Origin: Methylorubrum aminovorans
GTDB lineage: Bacteria; Pseudomonadota; Alphaproteobacteria; Rhizobiales; Beijerinckiaceae
NCBI RefSeq assembly: GCF_022179725.1
Contig: NZ_BPRC01000001.1
Span: 186,001-250,000, forward strand
Reading direction: 5' to 3'
DNA length: 64,000 nt
In this document: positions 1 to 7,445 of the stretch, piece by piece
How positions within the stretch are numbered: position 1 is the stretch's first letter
Layout: every line of letters begins with the position of its first letter
Notes under the pieces: model-generated
Seen by the model: only the letters and a program-made list of their open reading frames with translations
Told to the model about the DNA's origin: nothing
The model's database searches: none
Position numbers and translations under genes: made by a program

Positions 1-922
1 ACAGTTGTCCGGCGATCTCCATGGCACGGGCGAGAACTTCGGTGCCGAATTGCGAGCCCGCCGGGGCCGAGATGATGAGCGGCGTGCGCGCCTCGTCAAT
101 CAGCACGCTGTCGGCCTCATCGACGATGGCGAAGTGCAGGCCGCGCAGGCGCAGTTGTGCGAGCCGGCTCGCGCTCGCATGCATGTTTTCGAGCTTGAGC
201 CGTACGTCGCTGGCGCGCTGGCCGAGCGCGATGCGGTCGCGCAGGTAGTCGAAGGCGAGGTCCTTGTTGGTGCAGTAGGTGATGTTGCAGCCGTAGGCTA
301 ACGCCCGCTCCGGCTGCTCCTGCTTCTCCTTGATGACGCCGACGGTGAGGCCAAGCGCGGCGTAGAGGGGCCGCATCTCCTCCGCATCGCGCTCGGCGAG
401 GTAGTCGTTGACCGTGACGACGTGGACGGGCAGGCCGGCCAGGGCCGCCGCGCCCGCGGCGAGCGTCGCCGTCAGGGTCTTGCCCTCACCGGTGGCCATC
501 TGGGCGATGCGCCCGTCGAGAAGGGCGGCGGCGCCCATCATCTGCACGCCGTAATGGCGCTGCCCCTTCACCCGGCCCGACATCTCGCGGATCAGGGCGA
601 AGGCTTCGGTGATGTCGGCGTCGCGAAAGTTCTTCCGGGCGCGCAGGGCCGACGCGATTGCCCGAATCCGGAACTGAAGCGCCTCCTCGGACAACTCCGC
701 CACCGCCTCGGCCAGTGCCAGTGCGTTGCGGGCAATTCGCGCGTAGCGGCGGCTCGCCCAGCCGGCGAGCCCCACCCGAGCCAGCCCGACGACCTTCGCC
801 GCAGCCTGATCGAGGCGTGTCGCCTTGAGCGGCTTGTACTCGGAATAGGCCCGGGCCGACGGCAGGTGGAAGGCCGGACCGGCGGGGAGCCGGCCCGCAG
901 GGAGGGCGAGGGGGTCAGACAC
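1..922 (-). CDS. SecA-like preprotein translocase ATPase (partial, 3' end outside window)
   Basis: The first 307 codons of a SecA-family motor are visible. The Walker A motif MATGEGKT lies at about residues 142-149, the helicase-type signature [20 protein letters not shown] at about 210-229, and the Walker B/DEAD region [19 protein letters not shown] at about 267-285. SecA uses ATP to push unfolded proteins across the inner membrane. The N-terminus (about 75 residues before the family alignment begins) does not look like housekeeping SecA, and the segment between the YLRD and DEAD motifs also differs, so this is probably a paralogue. I chose the GTG start at 922 because it overlaps the stop of the upstream M50/HlyD gene (GTGTCTGA), which implies translational coupling. 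Its place as last gene of an operon with two HlyD-like proteins suggests a dedicated secretion role; that role is inferred. SecA family membership is secure. Confidence 0.9.
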   Translation of the reverse strand, partial: MSDPLALPAGRLPAGPAFHLPSARAYSEYKPLKATRLDQAAAKVVGLARVGLAGWASRRYARIARNALALAEAVAELSEEALQFRIRAIASALRARKNFRDADITEAFALIREMSGRVKGQRHYGVQMMGAAALLDGRIAQMATGEGKTLTATLAAGAAALAGLPVHVVTVNDYLAERDAEEMRPLYAALGLTVGVIKEKQEQPERALAYGCNITYCTNKDLAFDYLRDRIALGQRASDVRLKLENMHASASRLAQLRLRGLHFAIVDEADSVLIDEARTPLIISAPAGSQFGTEVLARAMEIAGQL

Positions 923-3062
923 GGAACTGGCTCAGGAAGACCTGCCGCAGGCTGCGCAACACGCGCCACGCGATCGGCTCCGCCCCGTGATCGAACCGAA
1001 CATAGACCCTCTCCCCGAGCACGTTGAAGGGAATGCCTCCGGCGAGCTGGACGTCGAAGACGAAGATGCTCTGGAGCGCCACAGGCTTCTGCGGATTGCT
1101 GGCATCGACCGCGATCGTGCCTCCGCCCTGCGTGGCGAGGGCAAGGCTCGGAATCTCCTGCTGCGCCCCCGGCACCTCACGCAGGATCGCGCCGTCGCGC
1201 ACCTCCTCGGGCCGCTCGGCGAGCCGCGCGGCGACGCCCTGCGTCCGGCTGCGGATCAGGTCCACGTCGGTCTGCGGCACCACCACCCGCACCACCGGGT
1301 CGTCGGCGGTGAGCACGTAGCCGATGCGCTCGCCCCGGCGCAGGTAGCGCCCCGGCAGATCGACGGCGCCGGGCACGATCAGACGCCCGGCCTGGGCCGC
1401 CCGCACGGTCAGGCCGGCCTGCCGCTCGCGGTAGACCCGCAGGATCTCCTGCGTGCTGGCAATCTGCTCCTGGAGGATCTGCGCCTGCACCCGGTCGCCG
1501 AGCCGGGCGGCGTCGTAGCGCAGGCGCAGTTCGACGAGCTGCGCCTCCAGCACCGCGACGCGGCTGTCGAGGCTCGGATCCTCCAGCGTCGCCAGGGGCT
1601 CGCCGGCCTGGGCGTCGCGGCCGGGCTCCACCAGCAGTGTGGTGAGGATGCCGTCGGTCTGGGTCCGGATCTGGGTGTCGTCGGGGGCCCAGACGACGCC
1701 CTGCGCCATGGTCGTGTAGGGCAGGGGGACGACGAACAGCAGCGCGAAGGCCGTACCGATGGCGGCGCTCGTAAGGGTGATCGCCCGGCCCCGGCGCCGC
1801 TTCAGCTTCGGATCCGTCAGGACGAATTTCAGCCCTTTCATCAGGGGCGCGACGATGGTGCCGAACAGCGCGAGCCCGGCCAGCAGCACGCCGAACACGA
1901 AGTACTGGGTGGCGATGAAGGCCGCGATGCCGATCGAGACGATGGTCCGGTAGATGAAGGCGGCGACCGCGTAGACGAGGAGCCAGGGCCGCTCGCCTGC
2001 GGCGGTGACCGGGCTCTTCGCGTCCTCGATCTTCAGGAGGTAGCGCTCGACCAGGTAGAAGACGTACCGGTTGGCGCGGGAGCCGAGATTGGGAATTTCG
2101 ATCAGGTCGGCGAAGATGTAGTAGCCGTCGAAGCGCAGCAGCGGGTTGCCGTTGAACAGCAGCGTCGAAACGCTGCCGATCACCATCACGTTGAACGCGG
2201 CCGCCCGCACGAGGCCCGGCTCGGCCGTGGCCCAGACGAGGGCGGCGAGCCCCGCCAGGAACAGCTCGACGAAGATGCCGGCGGCCGCCACCATCATCCG
2301 CTGCCACTTGCTCGGGAAGGCGGCCGAGGTCGAGGCATCGACGTAGGGCGCCGGGAACAGCACGAGCAGCATGACGCCGACCTCGTGAACCTCGCCGCCC
2401 CAGGCCTTGGCGGCGCAGGCGTGCCCGGCCTCGTGCAGGGCCTTGATGATGGGGTAGAGGCACATCATCAGCGCGACGTTCTGCGCCGAGAGCATCTGGC
2501 CCGCGACGTCGCCTGTCAGCTCGCCCGCGTGCAGGGCGGCGACGACGAGGCCGGCGATCACGACCGCGAGCCAGACCGCGAGACCCCAGACCGAGAAGAG
2601 CGGCCGGAAGAACGGCGCCAGCCGGTCGAGCAGCGGATCGGGGTCGAACAGCGGGAAGCGCAGGGCGAGCGGGTTCTTGACCCTGGCGATCAGGGTGCGG
2701 CGCGCGGTCGACTCCGAGCGCTCGGCGAGTTCGGCGAGATCCGGCGGCAGATCGCCCTGGAGCAGGTCCGAGCCGTGGAGCTGCGAGATCAGGCGGATCG
2801 TGTCGTCCTGAGTCGGCGGGTCATCCTCGTTGCGGCGAGCGGCGGCCTCCCACACCTCCTGCAGGGTGCGGCGCCCGTCCATCATGCAGAGGATCAGGTT
2901 GGCGGCGGGCGAGAGGCGGTGGAAGCGCCCGGTCTGATGATCCTGCAGGACGTACCAGACCTCGCTGCGGAAACTCTGCCGGTGGATCTCGGCGTGGCGG
3001 CGCAGCCGCGGGCGCAAGTTCGCGACCCGATACCAGGACTGGCTGAACAGGGACTGGGACAC
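915..3062 (-). CDS. PqqD-like / M50 site-2-type metalloprotease / HlyD-like fusion membrane protein
   Basis: This 715-residue protein has three parts. Residues 1-105 resemble a PqqD-like winged-helix fold of the peptide-recognition type. Residues about 150-445 are polytopic membrane sequence with the M50 zinc motif HEAGH at 210-214 and a second motif [10 protein letters not shown] at 306-315, as in peptide zinc metalloproteases. Residues about 455-700 form a periplasmic HlyD/lipoyl-like adaptor with a coiled hairpin at about 500-545. A transmembrane helix at about 428-447 joins the last two. The start is a GTG with GAGG just upstream, 12 bp after the stop of the GAF/HlyD gene. The zinc motif appears intact, so proteolysis is plausible, but the family includes proteins of uncertain activity. 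Context suggests it recognises, processes or conducts a secreted substrate, perhaps the giant LEPR-XLL protein (inference). Confidence 0.88.
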   Translation of the reverse strand: MSQSLFSQSWYRVANLRPRLRRHAEIHRQSFRSEVWYVLQDHQTGRFHRLSPAANLILCMMDGRRTLQEVWEAAARRNEDDPPTQDDTIRLISQLHGSDLLQGDLPPDLAELAERSESTARRTLIARVKNPLALRFPLFDPDPLLDRLAPFFRPLFSVWGLAVWLAVVIAGLVVAALHAGELTGDVAGQMLSAQNVALMMCLYPIIKALHEAGHACAAKAWGGEVHEVGVMLLVLFPAPYVDASTSAAFPSKWQRMMVAAAGIFVELFLAGLAALVWATAEPGLVRAAAFNVMVIGSVSTLLFNGNPLLRFDGYYIFADLIEIPNLGSRANRYVFYLVERYLLKIEDAKSPVTAAGERPWLLVYAVAAFIYRTIVSIGIAAFIATQYFVFGVLLAGLALFGTIVAPLMKGLKFVLTDPKLKRRRGRAITLTSAAIGTAFALLFVVPLPYTTMAQGVVWAPDDTQIRTQTDGILTTLLVEPGRDAQAGEPLATLEDPSLDSRVAVLEAQLVELRLRYDAARLGDRVQAQILQEQIASTQEILRVYRERQAGLTVRAAQAGRLIVPGAVDLPGRYLRRGERIGYVLTADDPVVRVVVPQTDVDLIRSRTQGVAARLAERPEEVRDGAILREVPGAQQEIPSLALATQGGGTIAVDASNPQKPVALQSIFVFDVQLAGGIPFNVLGERVYVRFDHGAEPIAWRVLRSLRQVFLSQFRV

Positions 3063-3074
3063 GCCTCGATCCCC

Positions 3075-4976
3075 TCACGGCCACCAGTGCCAGACGGCGA
3101 GGCGCAGCCAATCGACGATCGGCCGGGCCCAGATCCAGGCGAGCAGCCGCCGGTCGACATCGACCTTGGCGATACCCTCCATGCCCGGCCGCAGCCGGGT
3201 GGCGCCGTCGGCGATCCGGCCCTCGACGCGGAACAGGTTGCGGCCGTTCCTGGCCTCGGCCACCGGGGTGATGGTCTGGATCGTCAGCATTTGCGGCTGG
3301 TCGGGCAGGGATGTCGCGAGCACGTGCCCGGTCTGGCCCTCGCGCAGGTCGGCGATCAGGCGCTCGTCTACGCTGAGGACGACGCGGTAGCTGTCGAGCG
3401 GGGCGATCTCGAACAGCACCTGTCCGCGGCTGACGGCGCCGCCGATGGATTGCGAGAGGTCGCCGGAGACAATCAAGCCATCGAAGGGCGCGGTGAACTT
3501 CGAGCGCGCGATCTGCTCGTCGAGCAGGCGAATCTGCGCGTCGGCCTGATCGATCTGGCTCTTCACCACGTTGATCGTGGCCGGTTGGCGCGTGGCCAGC
3601 GCCTTGTCGTATTCGTAGGTGCGTTGCTGGCGCTCAGTGACCCAGCGCAGGCGCTCCAGGGCGAGGTCCCGATCCTCCAGGGCGGCAAGGAGGTCGCCCT
3701 TGCGCACCGTGTCGCCGGCGCGGTGCCCGGCGGTCTTCAGGTAGCCGTCGTAGGAGGCGACCACCGAGCGGCGCACGAGGCCCTCGACGCGGGCATCCGC
3801 CGTCACGCGGTAGTCGGTCTGGATCACCGACAGCGCCAGAACCAAGGCGAGCGTGGCGGCAAGGCCGAGTTTGAGTCCGGTCTTGTTCGGGCCGAAGACC
3901 AGTCGCGCGCCGTTCATGACCGCGTCGCTGGCCTTCAGCACGAGCCAGCGGTCGTTCTGCCGTTTGTCCTCCAGCACCGGCCCGATGGCGGCGGCGCAGG
4001 CGCTCACCTGCTCGACCGTCTCCAGGCTGAACGGCTGGTCGGCGGGGCGCTCGAGGGTGATCGCGCCGACGAAGCGGTCGTCAACCAGCATCGGCACGGT
4101 CAGCACCCGACCGCCATATTGCAGGCGGGCGAGGTCGGCATGCGCCGTCGTAACGGTGGCCTCGTTCTCCGGCGGCGGGAACAGGATCAGGCTGCGCTGG
4201 TCGATCGCCTCGTTCATGCAGGCGCCGAGGCGGCGCACGAGATTCATCTCGCGGCCGAACTGCGCCGAGTGCGAGATCGCGGTGATCCGGGCGCTTCCGC
4301 GCCGCACGAAGCCGATCGCTGCCCGCTGGCAGGAGAAGGCGATGGCCAGATCCGTCACCGCGGCGGTGCAGGCGGCGGAGAAGCGCGACTGCTCCAGCAC
4401 CCCAGCGAGGAGATCGAGGACGGAGCGCGAGCGCGCGAGTGTCCGGCGCTCGCCCCGCCCGATCAACTCGGCCTGCTTGGCGACGAGCCACGCGCTGCCC
4501 CACTGCACCTGTCGAATGGCGGCGCGCAGCTCGTCCTTATCGAGGCTGTCGAGGGCGAAGCCGGCGACGGCGAAGCAGGCATCGTCGAGGGCCAGCGGCA
4601 GCGCGATCCAAGCGCCGGAGACCTGCGGTGGTGCACCGGGGAGGGGGCCGGTCTCTGCCATCGCCTGCACGACCGGGCGGTTCTCGCGCAGGGCGGCCTC
4701 GGCGGTCTCGCGCAGGCCGGCCTCGCACTCAGATTGCGCCGGGAATACGGCGAGCGGGGCGAGCCCGACGGAGGTGCCCGGAAGCAGGACGCAAGCCCGT
4801 GGCGCGCCGAGCATCGGCGCCTGAAGCGTGAGCCACGCCTCCGCCGCCGCCTGAAGCGTCTGGGCGGTTCGGAGCACCTGCCACAGGGCCGGCTCCAGCA
4901 GGGACAGGCGCGCGGCTGAGCCCGCTGCGGACAGGCCCGACGCGGAGAAGCCCTCCACCGCCAAACGCTCGCTCAT
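3075..4976 (-). CDS. GAF-domain / HlyD-like membrane fusion protein
   Basis: This 633-residue protein combines a cytoplasmic N-terminal half with a periplasmic adaptor. Residues about 195-340 look like a GAF domain, preceded by a second, weaker GAF-like segment at about 30-165. One transmembrane helix lies at about 367-386 (GLKLGLAATLALVLALSV). Residues about 395-610 are HlyD-like, with half-lipoyl motifs around DGYLKTAGHRAGDTVRKGD and FTAPFDGLIVSGDLSQSIGG flanking a helical hairpin at about 432-492. The protein ends in a Trp-rich tail. HlyD proteins bridge inner-membrane exporters to outer-membrane channels, and a cytoplasmic GAF could sense a ligand or bind a partner. The ATG at 4976 is preceded by AAGGAA. 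It sits 12 bp before the M50/HlyD gene. Two unlike HlyD proteins in one operon with a SecA-like ATPase and no ABC transporter is unusual. Confidence 0.87.
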   Translation of the reverse strand: MSERLAVEGFSASGLSAAGSAARLSLLEPALWQVLRTAQTLQAAAEAWLTLQAPMLGAPRACVLLPGTSVGLAPLAVFPAQSECEAGLRETAEAALRENRPVVQAMAETGPLPGAPPQVSGAWIALPLALDDACFAVAGFALDSLDKDELRAAIRQVQWGSAWLVAKQAELIGRGERRTLARSRSVLDLLAGVLEQSRFSAACTAAVTDLAIAFSCQRAAIGFVRRGSARITAISHSAQFGREMNLVRRLGACMNEAIDQRSLILFPPPENEATVTTAHADLARLQYGGRVLTVPMLVDDRFVGAITLERPADQPFSLETVEQVSACAAAIGPVLEDKRQNDRWLVLKASDAVMNGARLVFGPNKTGLKLGLAATLALVLALSVIQTDYRVTADARVEGLVRRSVVASYDGYLKTAGHRAGDTVRKGDLLAALEDRDLALERLRWVTERQQRTYEYDKALATRQPATINVVKSQIDQADAQIRLLDEQIARSKFTAPFDGLIVSGDLSQSIGGAVSRGQVLFEIAPLDSYRVVLSVDERLIADLREGQTGHVLATSLPDQPQMLTIQTITPVAEARNGRNLFRVEGRIADGATRLRPGMEGIAKVDVDRRLLAWIWARPIVDWLRLAVWHWWP

Positions 4977-5026
4977 GGCCCCCGGATTCCTTGACTGACG
5001 GCGTTCAGGGTGTTGCGTGGGAAGGG

Positions 5027-5060
5027 CCCCGCCGCCGCGCTGTCGGATGCGGCGGCGGGG
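5027..5060 (-). terminator. Strong GC hairpin between DUF3467 and GAF/HlyD genes
   Basis: A perfect 12-bp inverted repeat (5027-5038 and 5049-5060) has a 10-nt loop. It lies just after the DUF3467 stop in the direction of minus-strand transcription. No T-run follows, so it may be a processing site or partial attenuator between DUF3467 and the secretion genes and not a full terminator. Confidence 0.4.
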
Positions 5061-5068
5061 CAGGGCGA

Positions 5069-5365
5069 TCAGGCGTCGAGGTCGAGGCGCCCGTGCCGGT
5101 TCTCGTACTCGGCCAGGACGCCGCCGAGGACGGAGTGGAGGCGCTTGGCCGCGAGCGGCGTGAGGATCACGCGGTTCGAGAGATCAACCACCACGTTCTC
5201 GGTCGCGGCGAGATTCCAAGTCCGGTTTGTGCCGAAGAACAGGTCCACCTGCTCGCGGGTGCCCTGCACGTTCACGACATTGGCGAACTGCGTCGACATG
5301 CTGTCCTCACGCCACTCGATCGCACGCACCTGATCGGCCGCACCGGGCTTGCTGCTCTCGCTCAC
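5069..5365 (-). CDS. DUF3467-family small protein
   Basis: This 98-residue protein contains the typical DUF3467 pattern: an N-terminal FANVVNVQGTREQVDLFFG strand region and a C-terminal NRVILTPLAAKRLHSVLGG helix ending in a Tyr-Glu-rich stretch. The family has no established function; members are short cytosolic proteins. I chose the GTG at 5365 because AGAGGGG lies at a suitable distance upstream; an in-frame GTG at 5392 would add nine residues with a poorer context. It is the first gene of the minus-strand group leading to the GAF/HlyD, M50/HlyD and SecA-like genes, separated from the next by a 92-bp gap containing a hairpin. A chaperone- or adaptor-like role in the export system is only a guess from position. 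Confidence 0.82.
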   Translation of the reverse strand: MSESSKPGAADQVRAIEWREDSMSTQFANVVNVQGTREQVDLFFGTNRTWNLAATENVVVDLSNRVILTPLAAKRLHSVLGGVLAEYENRHGRLDLDA

Positions 5366-5721
5366 GACTGTCCCCTCTTCTGCGCGCTCCACCGCGCGTC
5401 GTCACTCTGGACTGTTCCGCATCGCTACCATGCCGGGGCCTGAGCGGATCGCGGAGTCTAAGTCCTCGTCAAGACATTGCACGAATAAAGCCGCCATTGA
5501 ACGGCGGCTTGCCTTATGAGCTCAGCGAAACCAAGTCGCCTTGCATTTATGGCACACAGGGCGATAGGAGCTATTGCACGGTTTGTGCGATTCGATCACG
5601 AATGGAATGTGGCGGCGGCAATGGCCACGAAGCAAAATGCGTTGATCCAGCGTCTCAATTCAAGGCTTCCTTCGCGGCCGAGCTGTAATCGGGCGTCTCT
5701 CGGCTGCGCGTACCCGGCTTC
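5366..5721. promoter_or_regulatory. Divergent intergenic region
   Basis: About 356 bp separate the minus-strand export operon from the plus-strand methyltransferase operon. The region is clearly AT-richer than its surroundings and must hold both promoters, but I could not assign -35/-10 boxes with confidence. Apart from a terminator-like hairpin at 5488-5510, no protein-coding signal was recognised; short frames here lack family resemblance and ribosome binding sites. Confidence 0.6.
5488..5510 (-). terminator. Terminator-like hairpin in divergent intergenic region
   Basis: The 8-bp arms AAGCCGCC and GGCGGCTT flank a 7-nt loop. Read on the minus strand the stem is followed by TTTATTCG, a plausible intrinsic terminator tail. 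No minus-strand gene is seen immediately upstream (5511-5721), so it may end a short unannotated transcript or be a relic. Confidence 0.45.
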
Positions 5722-6795
5722 ATGCTGATGCCGATCGGAGGGCGGCAGGCGTCGGAGGTGCCGGGTCCGGATTTTCCGTTCGTGGACCGCTTCCTCGAGA
5801 GCGAGGTCGCCGCACAGGCTCTCACCTTCGCCCTAGCCTCCGGTCTGATCGACCGTCTCGCCCGCCGCTCGGACATGGCGGCGGCGGAACTCGCCGACGC
5901 GTTCCGCCTCGATCCGCCGCGCTCTGCTTGCCTTTTCGGCCTCCTCGTCGGTGCCGGCGTCGCGGCCGAGCCGGCACCGGGCCGGATCGCCCTGAGCCTG
6001 GCGTTCCGCGCCGTGCTGCCCTGCCGCGACCTGATCGAGGCGAAGCTCGCCTTCGCCGCCGCCGCGTCCGAGGATCTGCGCCGGCACTTCCCCGCCTTCG
6101 TTTCGGATCTGCCGGCCTTCATGGCGGCCTCGCGCACCTTCGAGTTGTTCCGCTACGACCGCTGCTTCGAGGTCACGCCCGAGAACCTCGACGCCACCCG
6201 GCGCTGGGTCGCCTACACCACCTGCCTGACCCGCTACGAGGCCGGGCCCTGCCTCGACCGAATCGAGCCTAGCCGCCACCGGCGCCTGCTCGATCTCGGC
6301 GGCAATAGCGGCGAATTCGCCGCCCGGGCCTGCCGCCGCGCCCCGGCCCTGACCGCGACGGTGTTCGACCTGCCCGTCGTCTGCGCGCTCGGCCGCGAGA
6401 ACCTCGCGGGCCGGCGGGAGGGGGCCCGTGTTACCTTCCTGGCCGGCGACATGCGGCGCGATCCCCTGCCCGAGGGGCATGACCTCGTCACCTTCAAGTC
6501 TGTGCTGCACGATTGGCCGGCGGAGGAAGCCCACGCCCTGCTCCGGCGCGCCGGTCATGCCCTGACGCCGGGCGGTCGCCTCGTGATCTATGAGCGGGCG
6601 CCGATGCGCCTGCACGAGCGCGCGCCTGGATATGTCCAATCGGCTGACCTCGTGTTCCAGCCCTTCTTCCGCGAGGCCGACTTCTATGCCGAGGCGCTGG
6701 CGGACCTCGGCTTCGTCGAGTGCCGCGTCCGCAGCCTCGCGCTGGAGACGCCGTTCCACTTGATCGAGGCGCGCAAACCCGGCGGTGCCTCGTGA
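5722..6795 (+). CDS. SAM-dependent O-methyltransferase (methyltransferase family 2 type)
   Basis: This 357-residue protein begins with a winged-helix/dimerisation-type region (about 20-100) followed by a Rossmann methyltransferase domain. The SAM-binding motif LLDLGGNSGEFA is at about 189-200, an acidic FDLP loop follows at about 215, GDM lies at about 242-244, and the VLHDWPAEEA segment at 261-270 contains the His used as general base in plant-type and carotenoid O-methyltransferases. The family methylates hydroxyl groups of small aromatic or isoprenoid substrates; the substrate here cannot be told. The ATG at 5722 has a weak ribosome site and an in-frame ATG lies two codons later. It is the first gene of a five-gene operon and its stop overlaps the next start (GTGA). 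Confidence 0.85.
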   Translation: MLMPIGGRQASEVPGPDFPFVDRFLESEVAAQALTFALASGLIDRLARRSDMAAAELADAFRLDPPRSACLFGLLVGAGVAAEPAPGRIALSLAFRAVLPCRDLIEAKLAFAAAASEDLRRHFPAFVSDLPAFMAASRTFELFRYDRCFEVTPENLDATRRWVAYTTCLTRYEAGPCLDRIEPSRHRRLLDLGGNSGEFAARACRRAPALTATVFDLPVVCALGRENLAGRREGARVTFLAGDMRRDPLPEGHDLVTFKSVLHDWPAEEAHALLRRAGHALTPGGRLVIYERAPMRLHERAPGYVQSADLVFQPFFREADFYAEALADLGFVECRVRSLALETPFHLIEARKPGGAS

Positions 6796-7445
6796 TCGCG
6801 CCCTTTGTCGTCGCGGTGACCGGACCGCCGGGCAGCGGAAAGACCACCTTGTCCCGCGCCCTGGCGGAGCGTCTCGGTGGCGCGCCGGTTCTGTCCTACG
6901 ACGCCTACGAGACCATCACCGGCTGGCCGCCGGAACGGGGGGCGGCGTGGCTCGCGGACGGTGCGCCCTTTGACGCGGTGCCCGTGCCGGGGCTCGCCGA
7001 GGATCTGGCGCGACTGCGGCGCGGCGAGCCGGTTCCGGACCGGGAGCGCGGCGGCACGTTGCGTCTGGCACGGCGCGGGGCGCGGCCGGTCATCGTTCTC
7101 GACACCCTTCTCGGCCGAGCCCATCCCGGTACGGGGACGCAGATCGACCATCTGGTCTGGCTCGACCTGCCACTGGATCGCGCACTGGCGCGCAAGCTGC
7201 GCAGCTTCACCGAAGAGGCACGGCGCGACCCGTCCGCGGCGCCCGGATTTCTCGCAGCGCTCGATGCCTATCTCGGCCGCTACGACACCCTGCTTCACCC
7301 GACCTACGCGCTGCAGCGCGACCGGGTGAGGCCGTCGGCCGACCAGATCCTCGGGGCCGGCACGCTCGCCGAGCACCTCGCGGCCATCGAATCCACCCTC
7401 GATTCCATCTTCCACGCCACCCTCACAGCCGCGCCGACGGCGTGA
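6792..7445 (+). CDS. P-loop kinase-like NTPase
   Basis: This 217-residue protein has a Walker A motif GPPGSGKTT at residues 11-19 and then LSYDAYE, resembling the nucleoside or uridine kinase arrangement in which an acidic residue follows the first strand-helix unit. A Walker B-like VIVLDTLLG and a lid-like Arg-rich segment (about residues 135-150) also fit a small-molecule kinase. The frame is open further upstream, but the GTG at 6792 overlaps the methyltransferase stop by GTGA and begins the first beta-strand, so I prefer it. Its own stop overlaps the next gene in the same way. The substrate is unknown; phosphorylation of an intermediate made by this operon is an inference from linkage. 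Confidence 0.8.
   Translation: MIAPFVVAVTGPPGSGKTTLSRALAERLGGAPVLSYDAYETITGWPPERGAAWLADGAPFDAVPVPGLAEDLARLRRGEPVPDRERGGTLRLARRGARPVIVLDTLLGRAHPGTGTQIDHLVWLDLPLDRALARKLRSFTEEARRDPSAAPGFLAALDAYLGRYDTLLHPTYALQRDRVRPSADQILGAGTLAEHLAAIESTLDSIFHATLTAAPTA

Noticed and set aside
987..4919. A 1310-codon plus-strand frame opposite the export operon
   Set aside because: The minus-strand genes there have clear SecA, M50 and HlyD motifs; the plus frame is their shadow.
5655..6759. Minus-strand frames opposite the methyltransferase
   Set aside because: The plus strand carries an intact methyltransferase with LDLGGNSGEF and HDW motifs.
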